Notes: generated from the sequence alone by a model not told the origin. A stretch of DNA of 64,000 nt from Campylobacterota bacterium (GCA_030152305.1 JASKOM010000002.1:1-64000); one strand, 5' to 3'; counted from the stretch's first letter, positions 45,331 through 55,054 are shown. A program made the numbers and translations.

Positions 45331-45752
45331 AACTTTTGGCTTTTTAATTAAAGCTAGAAATTCGTAGATCTCGTTAGACACGGCTTTTTGCCGTGGCTAG
45401 ACCAAACAAAACAAAATCATCTTTCCCCCGCGACCTTCAGTCGCGGGTCGCAAAAAGTCTGAAAAAAACCAAACTGTCATTTCTATCAACGAAATAAACA
45501 ATTCATTCACATTCAATTAAACGGTCGCCGACCGTTCCATTCATACAACTCCGTTATCCGTGCTTGATATTTTAAGTTAAAATATATTTTTCGATAAAAT
45601 AAGCCTCAACCCAAAAATTATTATCAGGAGGCTATTTTGATTATTAATCTCTTCTTTTAGAATATAAATAGGAATTTTTATTATTTAATAAAAAATTAAT
45701 TCTAAACAGTGTAAGATGTTTAAAAATTTACAAAAATCAAGGACATTTATCA
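45331..45752. other. Non-coding region with three GC-rich hairpins and a micro-ORF
   Basis: 420 bases without a clear gene. Three strong stem-loops stand out: CACGGC-T5-GCCGTG, CCCGCGAC-CTTCA-GTCGCGGG and AACGGTC-GCC-GACCGTT. Later there is a strong AGGAGG (45626-45631) followed by TTG and seven codons (MIINLFF, 45637-45660). This arrangement copies the start of the lipoprotein gene, so it may be a decayed gene start or a leader peptide. The peroxiredoxin promoter must lie in the last 100 bases. Confidence 0.45.
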
Positions 45753-46352
45753 ATGTTAGTTACTAAAAAAGCTCCTGCATTTGTTGCAACTGCCGTTCTT
45801 CCAAATAATGAAATTACCTCATCGTTCTCACTTTATGAAAACATTGGTGAAAACGGAGCGGTTCTATTTTTCTATCCATTAGATTTTACTTTTGTTTGTC
45901 CAACAGAAATTATTGCTTTTAATCACAGATTAGCTGAATTCACAAAACGAGGAATTAGTGTTATCGGTGTTTCGATTGATTCACAATTTTCACATTTAGC
46001 TTGGAAAAACACAGCTGTTGACAACGGCGGAATTGGTCAAGTTCAATATCCATTAGTTGCTGATTTAACAAAATCAATCGCAAAAGCTTATGATGTTCTT
46101 ATCGAAGAAGCTGGTGTTGCACTTCGAGGTTCTTTCTTAATTGATAAAGACGGAACAGTTCGACATGCCGTTATTAATGATCTTCCACTTGGTAGAAATA
46201 TCGATGAAATGATTCGAATGGTTGATGCAATGATTTTCACAAATAAATACGGTGAAGTTTGTGCAGCAGGTTGGGAACACGGCGACGAAGGTATGAAAGC
46301 TTCGCCAGATGGTGTAGCTGATTATTTAGCAAAACATTCAACAGAGTTATAA
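45753..46352 (+). CDS. 2-Cys peroxiredoxin (AhpC/TSA family)
   Basis: Reduces hydrogen peroxide and organic peroxides. Peroxidatic Cys49 lies in DFTFVCPTE and resolving Cys170 in GEVCAAGW; 199 residues is the normal length. In Campylobacterota the enzyme is reduced by thioredoxin, and trxA/trxB lie 1.5-3 kb downstream. AAGGAC precedes the ATG. It contains one octamer (45816). Confidence 0.94.
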   Translation: MLVTKKAPAFVATAVLPNNEITSSFSLYENIGENGAVLFFYPLDFTFVCPTEIIAFNHRLAEFTKRGISVIGVSIDSQFSHLAWKNTAVDNGGIGQVQYPLVADLTKSIAKAYDVLIEEAGVALRGSFLIDKDGTVRHAVINDLPLGRNIDEMIRMVDAMIFTNKYGEVCAAGWEHGDEGMKASPDGVADYLAKHSTEL

Positions 46353-46359
46353 AAATATA

Positions 46360-47478
46360 ATGATGAAAAAATCGCTTTTATCATTCAGTTTGATCGCTTC
46401 AATTTCGATTTTATCGACAGGTTGCGATCAAAAACCAAAAGAAAATAAACCGCAAGACAATAGTCCAATTACAGTTAATTTAACAGATAACAAAGAACCT
46501 AAAACAAAAGTTCTTGATCCATTGGCTACAAAAGCTATCGAAATCGGCTTGAAATCGATTCCAGAAGATCTAAACGAATTAAATAAATTAATTGATAATA
46601 AAAACAATCCGTTAAATCAGGCAAAAATCGAACTTGGCAAAATGTTATATTTTGAACCACGATTATCAAAATCTAATTTAATTAGCTGTAACTCTTGTCA
46701 TAATTTAGCAACTGGTGGCGACGATGATATTTCATCAGCAACTGGTCATAAATGGACAGCTAATCCACATCATTTAAATTCTCCAACTGTTTATAATGCA
46801 GTTTTTGCTTCTCGACAATTTTGGGATGGACGAGATCCTGATTTAGAAAAACAGGCTCAAGGTCCAATTCTTGCTGGTCCAGAAATGGCTTCAACAAAAG
46901 AAAAAGTTATTGATACGATTAAATCAATGCCTGAATATGTTTCAAGATTTAAAGAAGCTTTTGGTAACGATGAGGTTACATATGAAAAAGCAACAATGGC
47001 AATTGGTGCATTCGAACGAACACTTGTTACACCAAGCCGATTTGATAATTTCTTAAATGGCGATGCAACAGGTTTAAGTGCCGAAGAACGAAAAGGACTC
47101 CAAACTTTTATAGACAAAGGTTGTTCAACTTGTCATAATGGTTATGCTCTTGGTGGTTCAATGCAACCGTTTCCAGCTGTTGGAAAATATAAATATGCAA
47201 ATGTTGGCGATTTCAAAGGTGATGCAAACGGTTTAGTTAAAGTTCCAACTTTACGAAATATCATGGAAACTGCTCCATATTTTCATAATGGTGCAACTTG
47301 GGATTTAAATGAAGCTGTAAAAATTATGGGTCAAACACAATTAGGAATCGAATTAACAGATTCAGAAGTTGCAAGTATCGTAGCATTTTTAGGATCTTTA
47401 ACTGGCGAAAAACCATTAATTAAATATCCTGTTTTACCTGCTTCGACTTCAACAACTCCAAAACCAAATCTTAATTAA
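46360..47478 (+). CDS. Di-haem cytochrome c peroxidase, lipoprotein
   Basis: Periplasmic CcpA/MauG-type peroxidase reducing hydrogen peroxide with electrons from cytochrome c. The lipobox STGC (Cys22) suggests membrane tethering. Two CXXCH haem sites are present, CNSCH (about residue 111) and CSTCH (about residue 257), with the family segments PTVYNAVF, QFWDGRDPDLEKQAQGPI and VPTLRNI. It is 372 residues and lies seven bases after the peroxiredoxin, so cytoplasmic and periplasmic peroxide defence are co-expressed. Confidence 0.92.
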   Translation: MMKKSLLSFSLIASISILSTGCDQKPKENKPQDNSPITVNLTDNKEPKTKVLDPLATKAIEIGLKSIPEDLNELNKLIDNKNNPLNQAKIELGKMLYFEPRLSKSNLISCNSCHNLATGGDDDISSATGHKWTANPHHLNSPTVYNAVFASRQFWDGRDPDLEKQAQGPILAGPEMASTKEKVIDTIKSMPEYVSRFKEAFGNDEVTYEKATMAIGAFERTLVTPSRFDNFLNGDATGLSAEERKGLQTFIDKGCSTCHNGYALGGSMQPFPAVGKYKYANVGDFKGDANGLVKVPTLRNIMETAPYFHNGATWDLNEAVKIMGQTQLGIELTDSEVASIVAFLGSLTGEKPLIKYPVLPASTSTTPKPNLN

Positions 47479-47501
47479 TAATTAAAAATGAGAGGTTAGT
47501 T

Positions 47502-47697
47502 GTTTACTTGTAACAAATATGCTACAATAACCTACATATACCGATGTCTGTAGCCGAAAACTAAGGGCAGATATATGGTAAAAAGCGCCTTGAGTGACCC
47601 TCGAGGCTTTGGGAGATCTCCCCGAGTTAAAACTCGCAGTTACAGATTGCAAGAACCTCGAGAAATCGGGACTTCTTGTAGCAATTTGTAAGTAAAA
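47502..47697 (+). ncRNA. ssrS: Candidate 6S RNA
   Basis: A non-coding stretch of about 195 bases with a long interrupted closing stem: TTTACTT...ACAAAT..GCTACAA at the left pairs with TTGTAGC..ATTTGT..AAGTAAA at the right. Inside are smaller stems (GGGAGATCTCCC; CGAGTTAAAACTCG; CCTCGAG). This shape and size fit 6S RNA, which binds sigma70 RNA polymerase. No poly-T tail is obvious, and the strand is uncertain because a closing stem reads the same both ways; a TAATAAT at 47476 suits the plus strand. Confidence 0.45.
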
Positions 47698-47778
47698 TAG
47701 ATCGGAAAAATTCCTCTCAAACAATATAAAAAATTTTTTTGGTAAAATCACATAAAATAAAAAAAAGGAACTTTAAAA

Positions 47779-48099
47779 ATGGCGAAACCTTTATCTTTAA
47801 CAGATAGCACTTTTGATAGCACAATTGCTGAAGGTGTAACACTTGTAGATTTCTGGGCTCCTTGGTGTGGTCCTTGTCGAATGATCGCTCCGATTATTGA
47901 GCAACTTGCTGAAGAATATAACGGACGAGCAAAAATTGCTAAAGTTAATACAGACGAACAACAAATGACAGCTGTAAAATATGGCATTCGATCGATTCCA
48001 ACATTAATCATTTTTAAAAATGGTAAACCTGTTGATCAAGTTATCGGTGCAATGCCAAAATCAGTTTTCACTTCTAAATTAGAGAATGCTTTAAAATAA
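47779..48099 (+). CDS. trxA: Thioredoxin
   Basis: 106-residue thioredoxin with the active site WCGPC (residues 29-33) and the cis-Pro in RSIPTLIIF. It reduces cytosolic disulfides, including peroxiredoxin. AAAGGAAC lies upstream. The next gene begins two bases later and trxB follows, so the system is one operon. Confidence 0.95.
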   Translation: MAKPLSLTDSTFDSTIAEGVTLVDFWAPWCGPCRMIAPIIEQLAEEYNGRAKIAKVNTDEQQMTAVKYGIRSIPTLIIFKNGKPVDQVIGAMPKSVFTSKLENALK

Positions 48100-48101
48100 T
48101 C

Positions 48102-48557
48102 ATGTTTGGTAGGCTTTTTGCCTCCTTTTTTGGAGCCTTAGCAGTCGCTGGGGCTTTTGCTTACTATAATTACAAATTCTCCCAATTTAAATTTATAGAT
48201 TTTACAGAGTTTATCGGTTACACTAATAAAGATCTTTTCGAGCCTTTATCAGATAAATATCTAGTAATAATTTATAACTCTCGTGATATCGAAATCAAAG
48301 AGAGATTAAAAAATCTCAAAGTCTCAACAACAGATCAAATTTTAGCTATTGATTATTTTCAAAATACCTCATCAAATCTTGAAATAGGTGAAGGAAATGT
48401 TTCAACTGTTAAATTTGGAACAGATACTTTTTTAAAACTGGTCAACAGATTTAATATTGACGAATTGCCTATGATTTTTTATATTGAAAAAATTAATAAT
48501 AAAAAATATAAACAAAGTAGCAAAATATATATTCTGGAAAATTTCAGAAATAAATAA
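48102..48557 (+). CDS. Membrane-anchored thioredoxin-like protein without CXXC
   Basis: 151 residues with one N-terminal hydrophobic helix (about 5-20). The rest has the pattern of a thioredoxin fold (YLVIIYNS strand; then a region ending NIDELPMIFYI, similar to the cis-Pro strand of thioredoxin), but no cysteine pair. Its position between trxA and trxB suggests a structural or docking part of the thioredoxin operon. The fold assignment is inference. It contains one octamer (48366). Confidence 0.5.
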   Translation: MFGRLFASFFGALAVAGAFAYYNYKFSQFKFIDFTEFIGYTNKDLFEPLSDKYLVIIYNSRDIEIKERLKNLKVSTTDQILAIDYFQNTSSNLEIGEGNVSTVKFGTDTFLKLVNRFNIDELPMIFYIEKINNKKYKQSSKIYILENFRNK

Positions 48558-48583
48558 AATTAAAATTTTTTAGGAGCTAATTT

Positions 48584-49522
48584 ATGTTAGATGTAGCAAT
48601 TATTGGAGGCGGTCCAGCAGGTTTAACCGCAGGTTTATATGCAACTCGAGGTGGCTTAAAAGCTGTAACTATGTTCGAAAGAGGAATGCCAGGCGGACAA
48701 ATTATGAATTCGTCAGAAATTGAAAATTATCCTGGTGTGCCAACTGTTATGAGTGGAATGGATATGATGGCTGTTTGGCCTGAACAATGTAGCCGATTCG
48801 GTTTAAAACATGAAATGATCACAGTTGAACGAATTTCATTAAATAATGACGGAACTTTCAAAATTCATAAAGAAGACGGAACAAATGAAGATGCTTTTTC
48901 TGTTATTGTTGGAACTGGAAGCACTCCACGACGAGCAGGTTTTAAAAATGAAGATAAATTCTTCGGTCGAGGTGTTTCGACTTGTGCAACTTGCGACGGC
49001 TTTTTTTATAAAAATAAAGAAGTTACAGTTATTGGCGGTGGCGACACAGCTTTAGAAGAAGCGATTTATTTATCGACAATTTGTTCAAAAGTATATTTAG
49101 TTCATAGACGAGATAATTTTAGAGCAGCTCCTAGCACCGTTGAACGAGTTTTCAAAAATGACAAAATCGAAGTTCTTTTAAATTCACGACCTGATGAGGT
49201 ATTTGGCGACGATATGGGAGTTTCTGGAATTCATATTTCAACTCCAAATGGAATTAGAACTTTAAACACGACAGGTGTTTTTATTTTTGTTGGCAATGAT
49301 ATAAATAATGCTGTTTTAAAACAGGCTGACGGTTCGTTTTTATGTAATTTAAATGAATCTGGCGAAGTAATCGTTGATTTAAATATGCGAACAAACATCA
49401 AAGGTCTTTATGCAACTGGTGATATGCGACTTGATGCTCCTAAACAGGTTGTTTGTGCTGCTGGTGATGGTGCTGCGGCTGCAATTGATGCAATTTCATA
49501 TTTTATGGAACATAAAAATTAA
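48584..49522 (+). CDS. trxB: Thioredoxin reductase
   Basis: 312-residue flavoprotein that transfers electrons from NADPH to thioredoxin. FAD motif [15 protein letters not shown] near the start, redox CATC at residues 134-137, NADPH-domain [12 protein letters not shown] and the terminal GLYATGDM segment. AGGAG lies before the ATG. Its stop overlaps the dapB start (TAATG). Confidence 0.94.
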   Translation: MLDVAIIGGGPAGLTAGLYATRGGLKAVTMFERGMPGGQIMNSSEIENYPGVPTVMSGMDMMAVWPEQCSRFGLKHEMITVERISLNNDGTFKIHKEDGTNEDAFSVIVGTGSTPRRAGFKNEDKFFGRGVSTCATCDGFFYKNKEVTVIGGGDTALEEAIYLSTICSKVYLVHRRDNFRAAPSTVERVFKNDKIEVLLNSRPDEVFGDDMGVSGIHISTPNGIRTLNTTGVFIFVGNDINNAVLKQADGSFLCNLNESGEVIVDLNMRTNIKGLYATGDMRLDAPKQVVCAAGDGAAAAIDAISYFMEHKN

Positions 49523-50292
49523 TGATTCGAGTAGGTCTTTTAGGTGCTTCTGGTCGAGTTGGTTCTCGAGTTGTTTCGCTTTTAAAAAATAATCAAAATT
49601 TAAAATTAACTGCTGTTTTCGTAAAAGATTTAGCTGATTTCGAAACAAAAGATAATATATTAGTAACGACAGATATAAATGAATTTTTAGGCAATGTTTC
49701 GTTAATTATAGATTTTTCTTTGCCAGAAGCAACTGAAATTTTATTAGAAGCTGTTATGAATCAGCCAAAACCAATTGTTATTGGAACAACAGGACTTTCA
49801 CCTCATCAACAAAATTTATTATTACAAGCTTCTAAGTCAATGCCTATTTTATATGCGACAAATATGTCTTTAGGTGTTGCTTTATTAAATCAGCTTGTTT
49901 CAATTGCTTCAAAAGCTCTTAGAAATTTTGATATTGAAATTGTTGAAATGCATCATCGAAATAAACGAGATGCACCATCTGGAACGGCTTTAACTCTTGC
50001 TCAATCAGTTGCAAAAGCACGAGATTTAAATCTTGATGATGTTCGAATAAGCGGACGAGACGGAAATATCGGAGCAAGATCGCGAGATGAAATTTCTGTT
50101 ATGTCTCTTCGAGGTGGTGATATCGTTGGAAGACATACAGTCGGTTTTTATAACGAAGGTGAATTCATCGAATTAAATCACACGGCAACAAGTCGAGATA
50201 CTTTTGCTGCTGGTGCAATTCGAGCGAGTGAATGGCTACATAATCAACCAAATGGTTTGTATGACATTCGCGACTGTTTAGAAACTTTTTAA
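49522..50292 (+). CDS. dapB: 4-hydroxy-tetrahydrodipicolinate reductase
   Basis: Lysine/meso-diaminopimelate pathway enzyme. The N-terminal GLLGASGRVGSRVV is the NAD(P)-binding loop; the catalytic signature EMHHRNKRDAPSGTA holds the His and Lys residues. 256 residues is normal. Coupled to trxB by a one-base overlap, and terminated by the hairpin at 50317. Confidence 0.95.
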   Translation: MIRVGLLGASGRVGSRVVSLLKNNQNLKLTAVFVKDLADFETKDNILVTTDINEFLGNVSLIIDFSLPEATEILLEAVMNQPKPIVIGTTGLSPHQQNLLLQASKSMPILYATNMSLGVALLNQLVSIASKALRNFDIEIVEMHHRNKRDAPSGTALTLAQSVAKARDLNLDDVRISGRDGNIGARSRDEISVMSLRGGDIVGRHTVGFYNEGEFIELNHTATSRDTFAAGAIRASEWLHNQPNGLYDIRDCLETF

Positions 50293-50316
50293 TCATTTTT
50301 ATATAAACAAAATAAT

Positions 50317-50345
50317 ATTCCCGTAGCTTTTTTTGCTAAGGGAAT
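50317..50345 (+). terminator. Intrinsic terminator after dapB
   Basis: ATTCCCGTAGC, a loop of seven T, then GCTAAGGGAAT: a ten-base-pair stem with one mismatch, 25 bases after the dapB stop. Confidence 0.65.
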
Positions 50346-50448
50346 TCATTTAAATTTTATATTTCTCGAATATATTATTAATTAACACAAAACATAATAA
50401 ACTGTTTTGTTCATTTCCTCTTATTTTATCTCACTATTTTTTCTACTT

Positions 50449-51660
50449 GTGGCAAAATTTCAGTTCAAATTAAACTTAGGAAAAACTCTGCAATTAATAA
50501 AATCTAAATTAAATATATATGATGTGGCAATTATTGGATCAGGAGCTAGTGGGCTTTTTTTAGGAACATTTTTAACAGATAAATTAAAATTAATTATTTT
50601 TGAAAAAAATCAAAAAGTCGGAAATAAACTCCGAGTTTCTGGTGGAGGAAAATCAAATATTACTAATTTAAATGTTTCATATAAAAATTATAAAACAGAA
50701 AATAATTTATTAATTGAACAAGTTTTAAATCGATTTGGAGTTAATAATTTATTATCGTTTTGTCGCAATAATAAATTAGAATTTTATAAAGATGAACGAC
50801 TTGTTACTGGTGCCATATTTTGTCAAAACGGTAATAAAATAGCAGATTATTTAAATAATAAAATAAATAAATCTGAATTGTTGCTTTCAACAGAGATTAT
50901 AAAAGTTGAAAAAAATAATGAATTATTTGAAATTGTTAGTTCAACTGGTTTATTTTATTCAAAAAAAGTTGTTGTTGCATCGGGTGGAATTTCTTATTCT
51001 TCACTTGGAACAACAGATATTGCTATAAAAATAGCTGAACAATTTGAAATAAAAACTAATCCATTTAATCCTGCTCTTGTTGGTTTAACTGTTCAAAAAA
51101 ATGAATTTTGGTTTAAAGATTTAAGTGGTATTTCTGTTATTGCCGAAGCAAAAGTTGGAGAAAAAATATTACAAGGCTCTTTACTTTTCGCTCATCGTGG
51201 AATTTCGGGACCTCTTGCAATGAATATATCTCTTTATTGGCAAAAAGGTGAAATAATTTTAAATTTTCTGCCAAACTTCGAGTTTGACAAAATTCAATAT
51301 TCAAAAAAACAGATTTCAACAATTTTACCATTGCCTAAAAATTTTATTCTTGCTTTTTTAAAACATAAAAATTTAGAAGATTCTCCGTGCAATAAAATAA
51401 ATCAATCTGATTGGCAAAAAATATACGAATTAAATAATTATAAATTTTCACCAGCCGGTAATTTTGGTTTTTCAAAAGCAGAAGTTTCAAAAGGTGGAAT
51501 AGCTATCGATGAACTTAATTTCAATACTTTTGAAAGTTATAAAATCAAAGGTTTATATTTTATAGGTGAATCTGTTGATGTTACGGGCGAATTAGGTGGA
51601 TTTAATTTACATTGGGCTTTTGCTTCGGCTATGACATGTGGAGAGGCTTTGGTTTTATGA
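50449..51660 (+). CDS. BaiN/HI0933-like flavoprotein
   Basis: FAD-dependent oxidoreductase of the HI0933/BaiN family: YDVAIIGSGASGLFLG binds FAD, GNKLRVSGGGKSNITN is the family signature and GFNLHWAFASAMTCGEA ends the protein. The substrate is unknown for most members. The start is uncertain: GTG 50449 is used here; TTG 50407 is open too, while AGGA (50481-50484) would favour a non-standard CTG at 50491. Its stop overlaps the next start (ATGA). Confidence 0.75.
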   Translation: MAKFQFKLNLGKTLQLIKSKLNIYDVAIIGSGASGLFLGTFLTDKLKLIIFEKNQKVGNKLRVSGGGKSNITNLNVSYKNYKTENNLLIEQVLNRFGVNNLLSFCRNNKLEFYKDERLVTGAIFCQNGNKIADYLNNKINKSELLLSTEIIKVEKNNELFEIVSSTGLFYSKKVVVASGGISYSSLGTTDIAIKIAEQFEIKTNPFNPALVGLTVQKNEFWFKDLSGISVIAEAKVGEKILQGSLLFAHRGISGPLAMNISLYWQKGEIILNFLPNFEFDKIQYSKKQISTILPLPKNFILAFLKHKNLEDSPCNKINQSDWQKIYELNNYKFSPAGNFGFSKAEVSKGGIAIDELNFNTFESYKIKGLYFIGESVDVTGELGGFNLHWAFASAMTCGEALVL

Positions 51661-52655
51661 TTTCATTTTTATCGATGAGGTCATTAAAATATTTATTAAT
51701 AATACTTATTTTTAATATAAAATTATATGCTGATCCATTACTTGATTGTTATCGTGCAAACTGTCAAGATGACATTCGTAATAAAGCAGAACAATTATTG
51801 CAAAGTAAAAAATATTGGCTGGAACGATTGATAAAATATGATACAGATTTTGGATATTATGAAAATATTAAGCATTTATTAATAGTCAATAAAAATGAAC
51901 CGTGGCTTGATTTATATGAAGTAAAAAAAGATCATTTAGTTGAGTTAATTTCGACAATCGATGTAATAGTTGGTAAAAATAGTGGTCAAAAATTATATCG
52001 AGGTGATTTAAAAACACCAACAGGAACTTATAAATTAACTGAACGATTAAATAAATTAGATCAATTTTATGGTCCAACCGCAATAGTTATTGCCTATCCA
52101 AATCCGCTCGATAAAATTCTTGGAAGAACAGGAAGTGGAATTTGGATTCACGGATTTCCTGTTCAAGAAGATAGAGGTCTCAACGAAAATACAAAAGGTT
52201 GTGTAGCAATGGAAAATAACCGAATTATTACATTGGCAGACACATTAACAGAACTAGATAAAACATTAATAATATTAGCTGATGGCAGACTACCAAAAGT
52301 AAGTAAAAACGATTTAGCTTCAATTATGTATAATTTATATACTTGGTTGGCAAGTTGGCGAGAAAATGAGTTTAAAAAATATATATCATTTTATTCTCGT
52401 AAATTTAAAACAGTAGAAGGAAATGATGTTTATTGGTTTAAAAATATAAAAGAAAAAATATTTTCGGAAAATCGTCAAATTGATTTACATTTTAGTAGAA
52501 TTAATATTGCACCATATCCAAATAATGAAGGACGAAATATTTTTTTTATTACAGGATATATTCAATATTTTGATGGCAAAAGGTCATTTAACGGAGAAAA
52601 AGAGCTATATATCGAGTTAAATAATAACTCAATAGAAATATTAATAGAAAGATAG
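51657..52655 (+). CDS. YkuD-family L,D-carboxypeptidase/transpeptidase (Csd6/Pgp2-like)
   Basis: 332 residues starting at the ATG that overlaps the previous stop (ATGA). Signal peptide about 25 residues (MISFLSMRSLKYLLII...YA). The YkuD catalytic motif is IWIHGFP ... TKGCVAMEN, with His and Cys. The last 100 residues look like an NTF2-like domain (YTWLASWRENEFKKYISFYS). This two-domain form is that of Helicobacter Csd6 and Campylobacter Pgp2, which trim peptidoglycan tetra- or tripeptides and set helical cell shape. Fits a spiral or curved cell, but shape is inference. Confidence 0.8.
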   Translation: MISFLSMRSLKYLLIILIFNIKLYADPLLDCYRANCQDDIRNKAEQLLQSKKYWLERLIKYDTDFGYYENIKHLLIVNKNEPWLDLYEVKKDHLVELISTIDVIVGKNSGQKLYRGDLKTPTGTYKLTERLNKLDQFYGPTAIVIAYPNPLDKILGRTGSGIWIHGFPVQEDRGLNENTKGCVAMENNRIITLADTLTELDKTLIILADGRLPKVSKNDLASIMYNLYTWLASWRENEFKKYISFYSRKFKTVEGNDVYWFKNIKEKIFSENRQIDLHFSRINIAPYPNNEGRNIFFITGYIQYFDGKRSFNGEKELYIELNNNSIEILIER

Positions 52656-52664
52656 ATTATAAAA

Positions 52665-52931
52665 ATGGAAAATGAATTAATAAAATTAGGCATAGAAACA
52701 TTTAAGTTGTCGTTGTATTTAGGACTTCCGACTTTATTAACAGGAATGTTATTGGGTTTAATTGTTTCTATTTTTCAGGCAACTACACAGATCAATGAAA
52801 CAACACTATCATTTATTCCTAAAATAATAGGAGTAATTTTAGTTCTTGTATTAACAATGCCTTGGATGCTAAATATTACAATTGAATTTTCAGAAAGAAT
52901 GTTTAATTACATTCCAGAATTTGTGAAATAG
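52665..52931 (+). CDS. fliQ: Flagellar export apparatus protein FliQ
   Basis: 88-residue inner-membrane protein of the flagellar type III export gate with two helices: LYLGLPTLLTGMLLGLIVSIFQATTQI and IIGVILVLVLTMPWMLN. It follows the peptidase by nine bases, a neighbourhood also seen in related genomes. Shows that the organism can build flagella. Confidence 0.92.
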   Translation: MENELIKLGIETFKLSLYLGLPTLLTGMLLGLIVSIFQATTQINETTLSFIPKIIGVILVLVLTMPWMLNITIEFSERMFNYIPEFVK

Positions 52932-52948
52932 TTTGAATTTTTGAGTTG

Positions 52949-53028
<80 letters not shown>

Positions 53029-53040
53029 TCTTGTATTGAA

Positions 53041-53074
53041 GACGAGTGGAATTTTAATCAAAAGTATCTTAAAT
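53041..53074 (-). promoter_or_regulatory. Stable-RNA promoter of tRNA-Phe
   Basis: The minus strand carries ATTTAAGATA, a -10-like TAAAAT and TTCCACTCGTC, the same layout as the rRNA promoter at 172-205 over 34 bases, with the last 11 bases identical. Confidence 0.6.
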
Positions 53075-53126
53075 TTCACTTAATGACTTTCGATAATTTG
53101 AAAGTCATTAATATTTATTTAGAAAA

Positions 53127-53381
53127 CTATGCTGGTATTACAGAAACTTGTTGTCTTGTTTTATCTTTTCTTTCGAATTTAACATTGCCATCTATTAAAG
53201 CAAAAATTGTATGATCTTTACCCATGCCAACATTATTACCTGGATGAACTTTTGTTCCTCGTTGTCGAATAATAATATTTCCAGCAATTACATTTTCGCC
53301 ACCGAATTTTTTAACACCTAATCTTCTACCGGCAGAATCTCTATTATTCTGGGTGGAACCCTGACCCTTCTTGTGTGCCAT
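53127..53381 (-). CDS. rpmA: 50S ribosomal protein L27
   Basis: 84 residues, start [24 protein letters not shown], whose N-terminal tail reaches the peptidyl-transferase centre. Follows L21 by 26 bases, as in most bacteria. No N-terminal cleavage extension is present. Confidence 0.97.
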   Translation of the reverse strand: MAHKKGQGSTQNNRDSAGRRLGVKKFGGENVIAGNIIIRQRGTKVHPGNNVGMGKDHTIFALIDGNVKFERKDKTRQQVSVIPA

Positions 53382-53407
53382 TATTTGACTCCTATTTTGT
53401 TATTGGA

Positions 53408-53701
53408 TTATGCAGAAATTTTTGTAATTTTTACTTTAGTAATATCTCGTCTGAAACCTCGTTTTAGCTTGCTGTCTTTTCGTCTAAGTTTTTTATAAAT
53501 AATTACTTTTCGAGCTCGACCTTCGCCAATAACTTCAGCTTTAACAGAACCGTTATTTAAAACCAATGATTCACCATTCATAATTGCTAAAACAGGAAGA
53601 TCAATTTCAACACCTGTTTCTAAATTCATGTTATCAAAAAAGAGAATATCTCCCTCTTTAACTTTATACTGTTTTCCACCATTTTTGACTATTGCATACA
53701 T
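53408..53701 (-). CDS. rplU: 50S ribosomal protein L21
   Basis: 97 residues (typical about 102). [18 protein letters not shown] and [16 protein letters not shown] match L21. Operon with rpmA; prs lies upstream. Confidence 0.97.
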   Translation of the reverse strand: MYAIVKNGGKQYKVKEGDILFFDNMNLETGVEIDLPVLAIMNGESLVLNNGSVKAEVIGEGRARKVIIYKKLRRKDSKLKRGFRRDITKVKITKISA

Positions 53702-53743
53702 AGTTTAATCCTTATTTTATTTAATTTGCTATTAACTTAGCAA

Positions 53744-54676
53744 TTAACTGAACATAGTTGTAACACTCTCGTTAGAGTATATTCGTTTTATAACTTCAGC
53801 AAACAAAGGAGCTGTTGTTAAGACTTTTATTTTTTTACTAGTTCCTTTTAGCGGAATAGAATCTGTAACAACTAATTCGTCTAATTCACCGTCATCAATT
53901 CGTTTGTAGGCTTCTCCACTTAGCACAGGATGGGTTGCAAATGCCATAACAGAAGTAGCCCCTTTTTCTTTAAGAACTTTTGCTGCTTTGACAATAGTTC
54001 CTGCTGTGTCAATCATATCATCTATTAATACGATATCTTTGCCGACTACATCACCAATAATATTCATAACTTCAGATTCATTAGCTTTTTCTCTTCGTTT
54101 ATCAACTATGACCATATCTAAACCAAGTTTTCCTGCTAATTGTCGTGCTCTGGCAACACCACCGACATCTGGACTTGCAACAATAGGATTTTTTAATTTT
54201 TTACTATTAAGATATTTAGTAAAAACTAATGAGCCATATAAATTATCAACTGGAATATCAAAAAAGCCTTGAATTTGTCCAGCATGTAAATCCATAGTAA
54301 TAACTCGATCTACTCCTGCAATTTGAATGATATTAGCAACTAATTTAGCGGTAATTGGCACTCTAGGGGCTGCTTTTCTATCTTGTCTAGCATATCCAAA
54401 AAATGGAATAACTGCTGTTATTGTATGAGCTGAACTTCTTCGAAGAGCATCAACCATAACAAGAAGCTCCATCAGGTTATCATTTACAGGAGCTCCAGTT
54501 GGTTGAATTATAAACACATCTTTACCCCTAACCGATTCGTCTATTTGCACATTTACCTCACCATCACTAAATTTTCCAACAGTTGCACTGCTTAAATGAA
54601 TATTAAGATGACGACATATATCTTCTGCAAATTTTCGATGGGCTGTGCCTGTAAATATTTTATAACCTCTCATCAT
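53744..54676 (-). CDS. prs: Ribose-phosphate pyrophosphokinase
   Basis: Makes PRPP from ribose 5-phosphate and ATP. Key segments: IQPTGAPVNDNLMELLVM, FFGYARQDRKAAPRVPIT, MDLHAGQIQGFFDIPVDNLY and the PRPP-binding DMIDTAGTI. 310 residues, class I type. Lies three bases from rplS. Confidence 0.96.
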   Translation of the reverse strand: MMRGYKIFTGTAHRKFAEDICRHLNIHLSSATVGKFSDGEVNVQIDESVRGKDVFIIQPTGAPVNDNLMELLVMVDALRRSSAHTITAVIPFFGYARQDRKAAPRVPITAKLVANIIQIAGVDRVITMDLHAGQIQGFFDIPVDNLYGSLVFTKYLNSKKLKNPIVASPDVGGVARARQLAGKLGLDMVIVDKRREKANESEVMNIIGDVVGKDIVLIDDMIDTAGTIVKAAKVLKEKGATSVMAFATHPVLSGEAYKRIDDGELDELVVTDSIPLKGTSKKIKVLTTAPLFAEVIKRIYSNESVTTMFS

Positions 54677-54679
54677 ACT

Positions 54680-55054
54680 TTATTTGCTCTTATTCTCTTT
54701 TCTTAGTTCTTTAATTCTCGCTGATTTACCTTTGAGATTTCTTAAATAATAAAGTTTAGCTCGTCTAACTTTACCTTTTCTAATAACTTTGATATCAGCC
54801 AAACTTTCACTATAAAGTGGGAATATTCTTTCAACACCAATACCATCAGAAATTTTTCTAACTGTAAAAGTTTTGCCTGTTCCCTCGCCTCTAATAGCTA
54901 TACAGATTCCTTCAAAATTCTGAAGTCGTGTTTTACCGTTGTCGCCTTCTTGAATTGAGATAGATAATTTTAATGTGTCTCCAGCTCTAAATTCTGGAAC
55001 AACCTTACCAGCAATTTGTTTCTTTTCAAATTGTTCAATATACTTATTTCGCAC
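54680..55054 (-). CDS. rplS: 50S ribosomal protein L19
   Basis: 124 residues with [16 protein letters not shown] and [19 protein letters not shown]. Its start overlaps the trmD stop by eleven bases, and it ends the rpsP-khpA-rimM-trmD-rplS operon. Confidence 0.97.
   Translation of the reverse strand: MRNKYIEQFEKKQIAGKVVPEFRAGDTLKLSISIQEGDNGKTRLQNFEGICIAIRGEGTGKTFTVRKISDGIGVERIFPLYSESLADIKVIRKGKVRRAKLYYLRNLKGKSARIKELRKENKSK

Noticed and set aside
45331-45480. tRNA or attachment site at the right boundary of the island
   Set aside because: The hairpins do not form a cloverleaf, and no repeat of this region is found at the left boundary.
47482-48011. Minus-strand open frames across the peroxidase-trxA gap
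   Set aside because: They lie opposite a structured RNA and trxA, have no ribosome site, and show no recognisable protein sequence.
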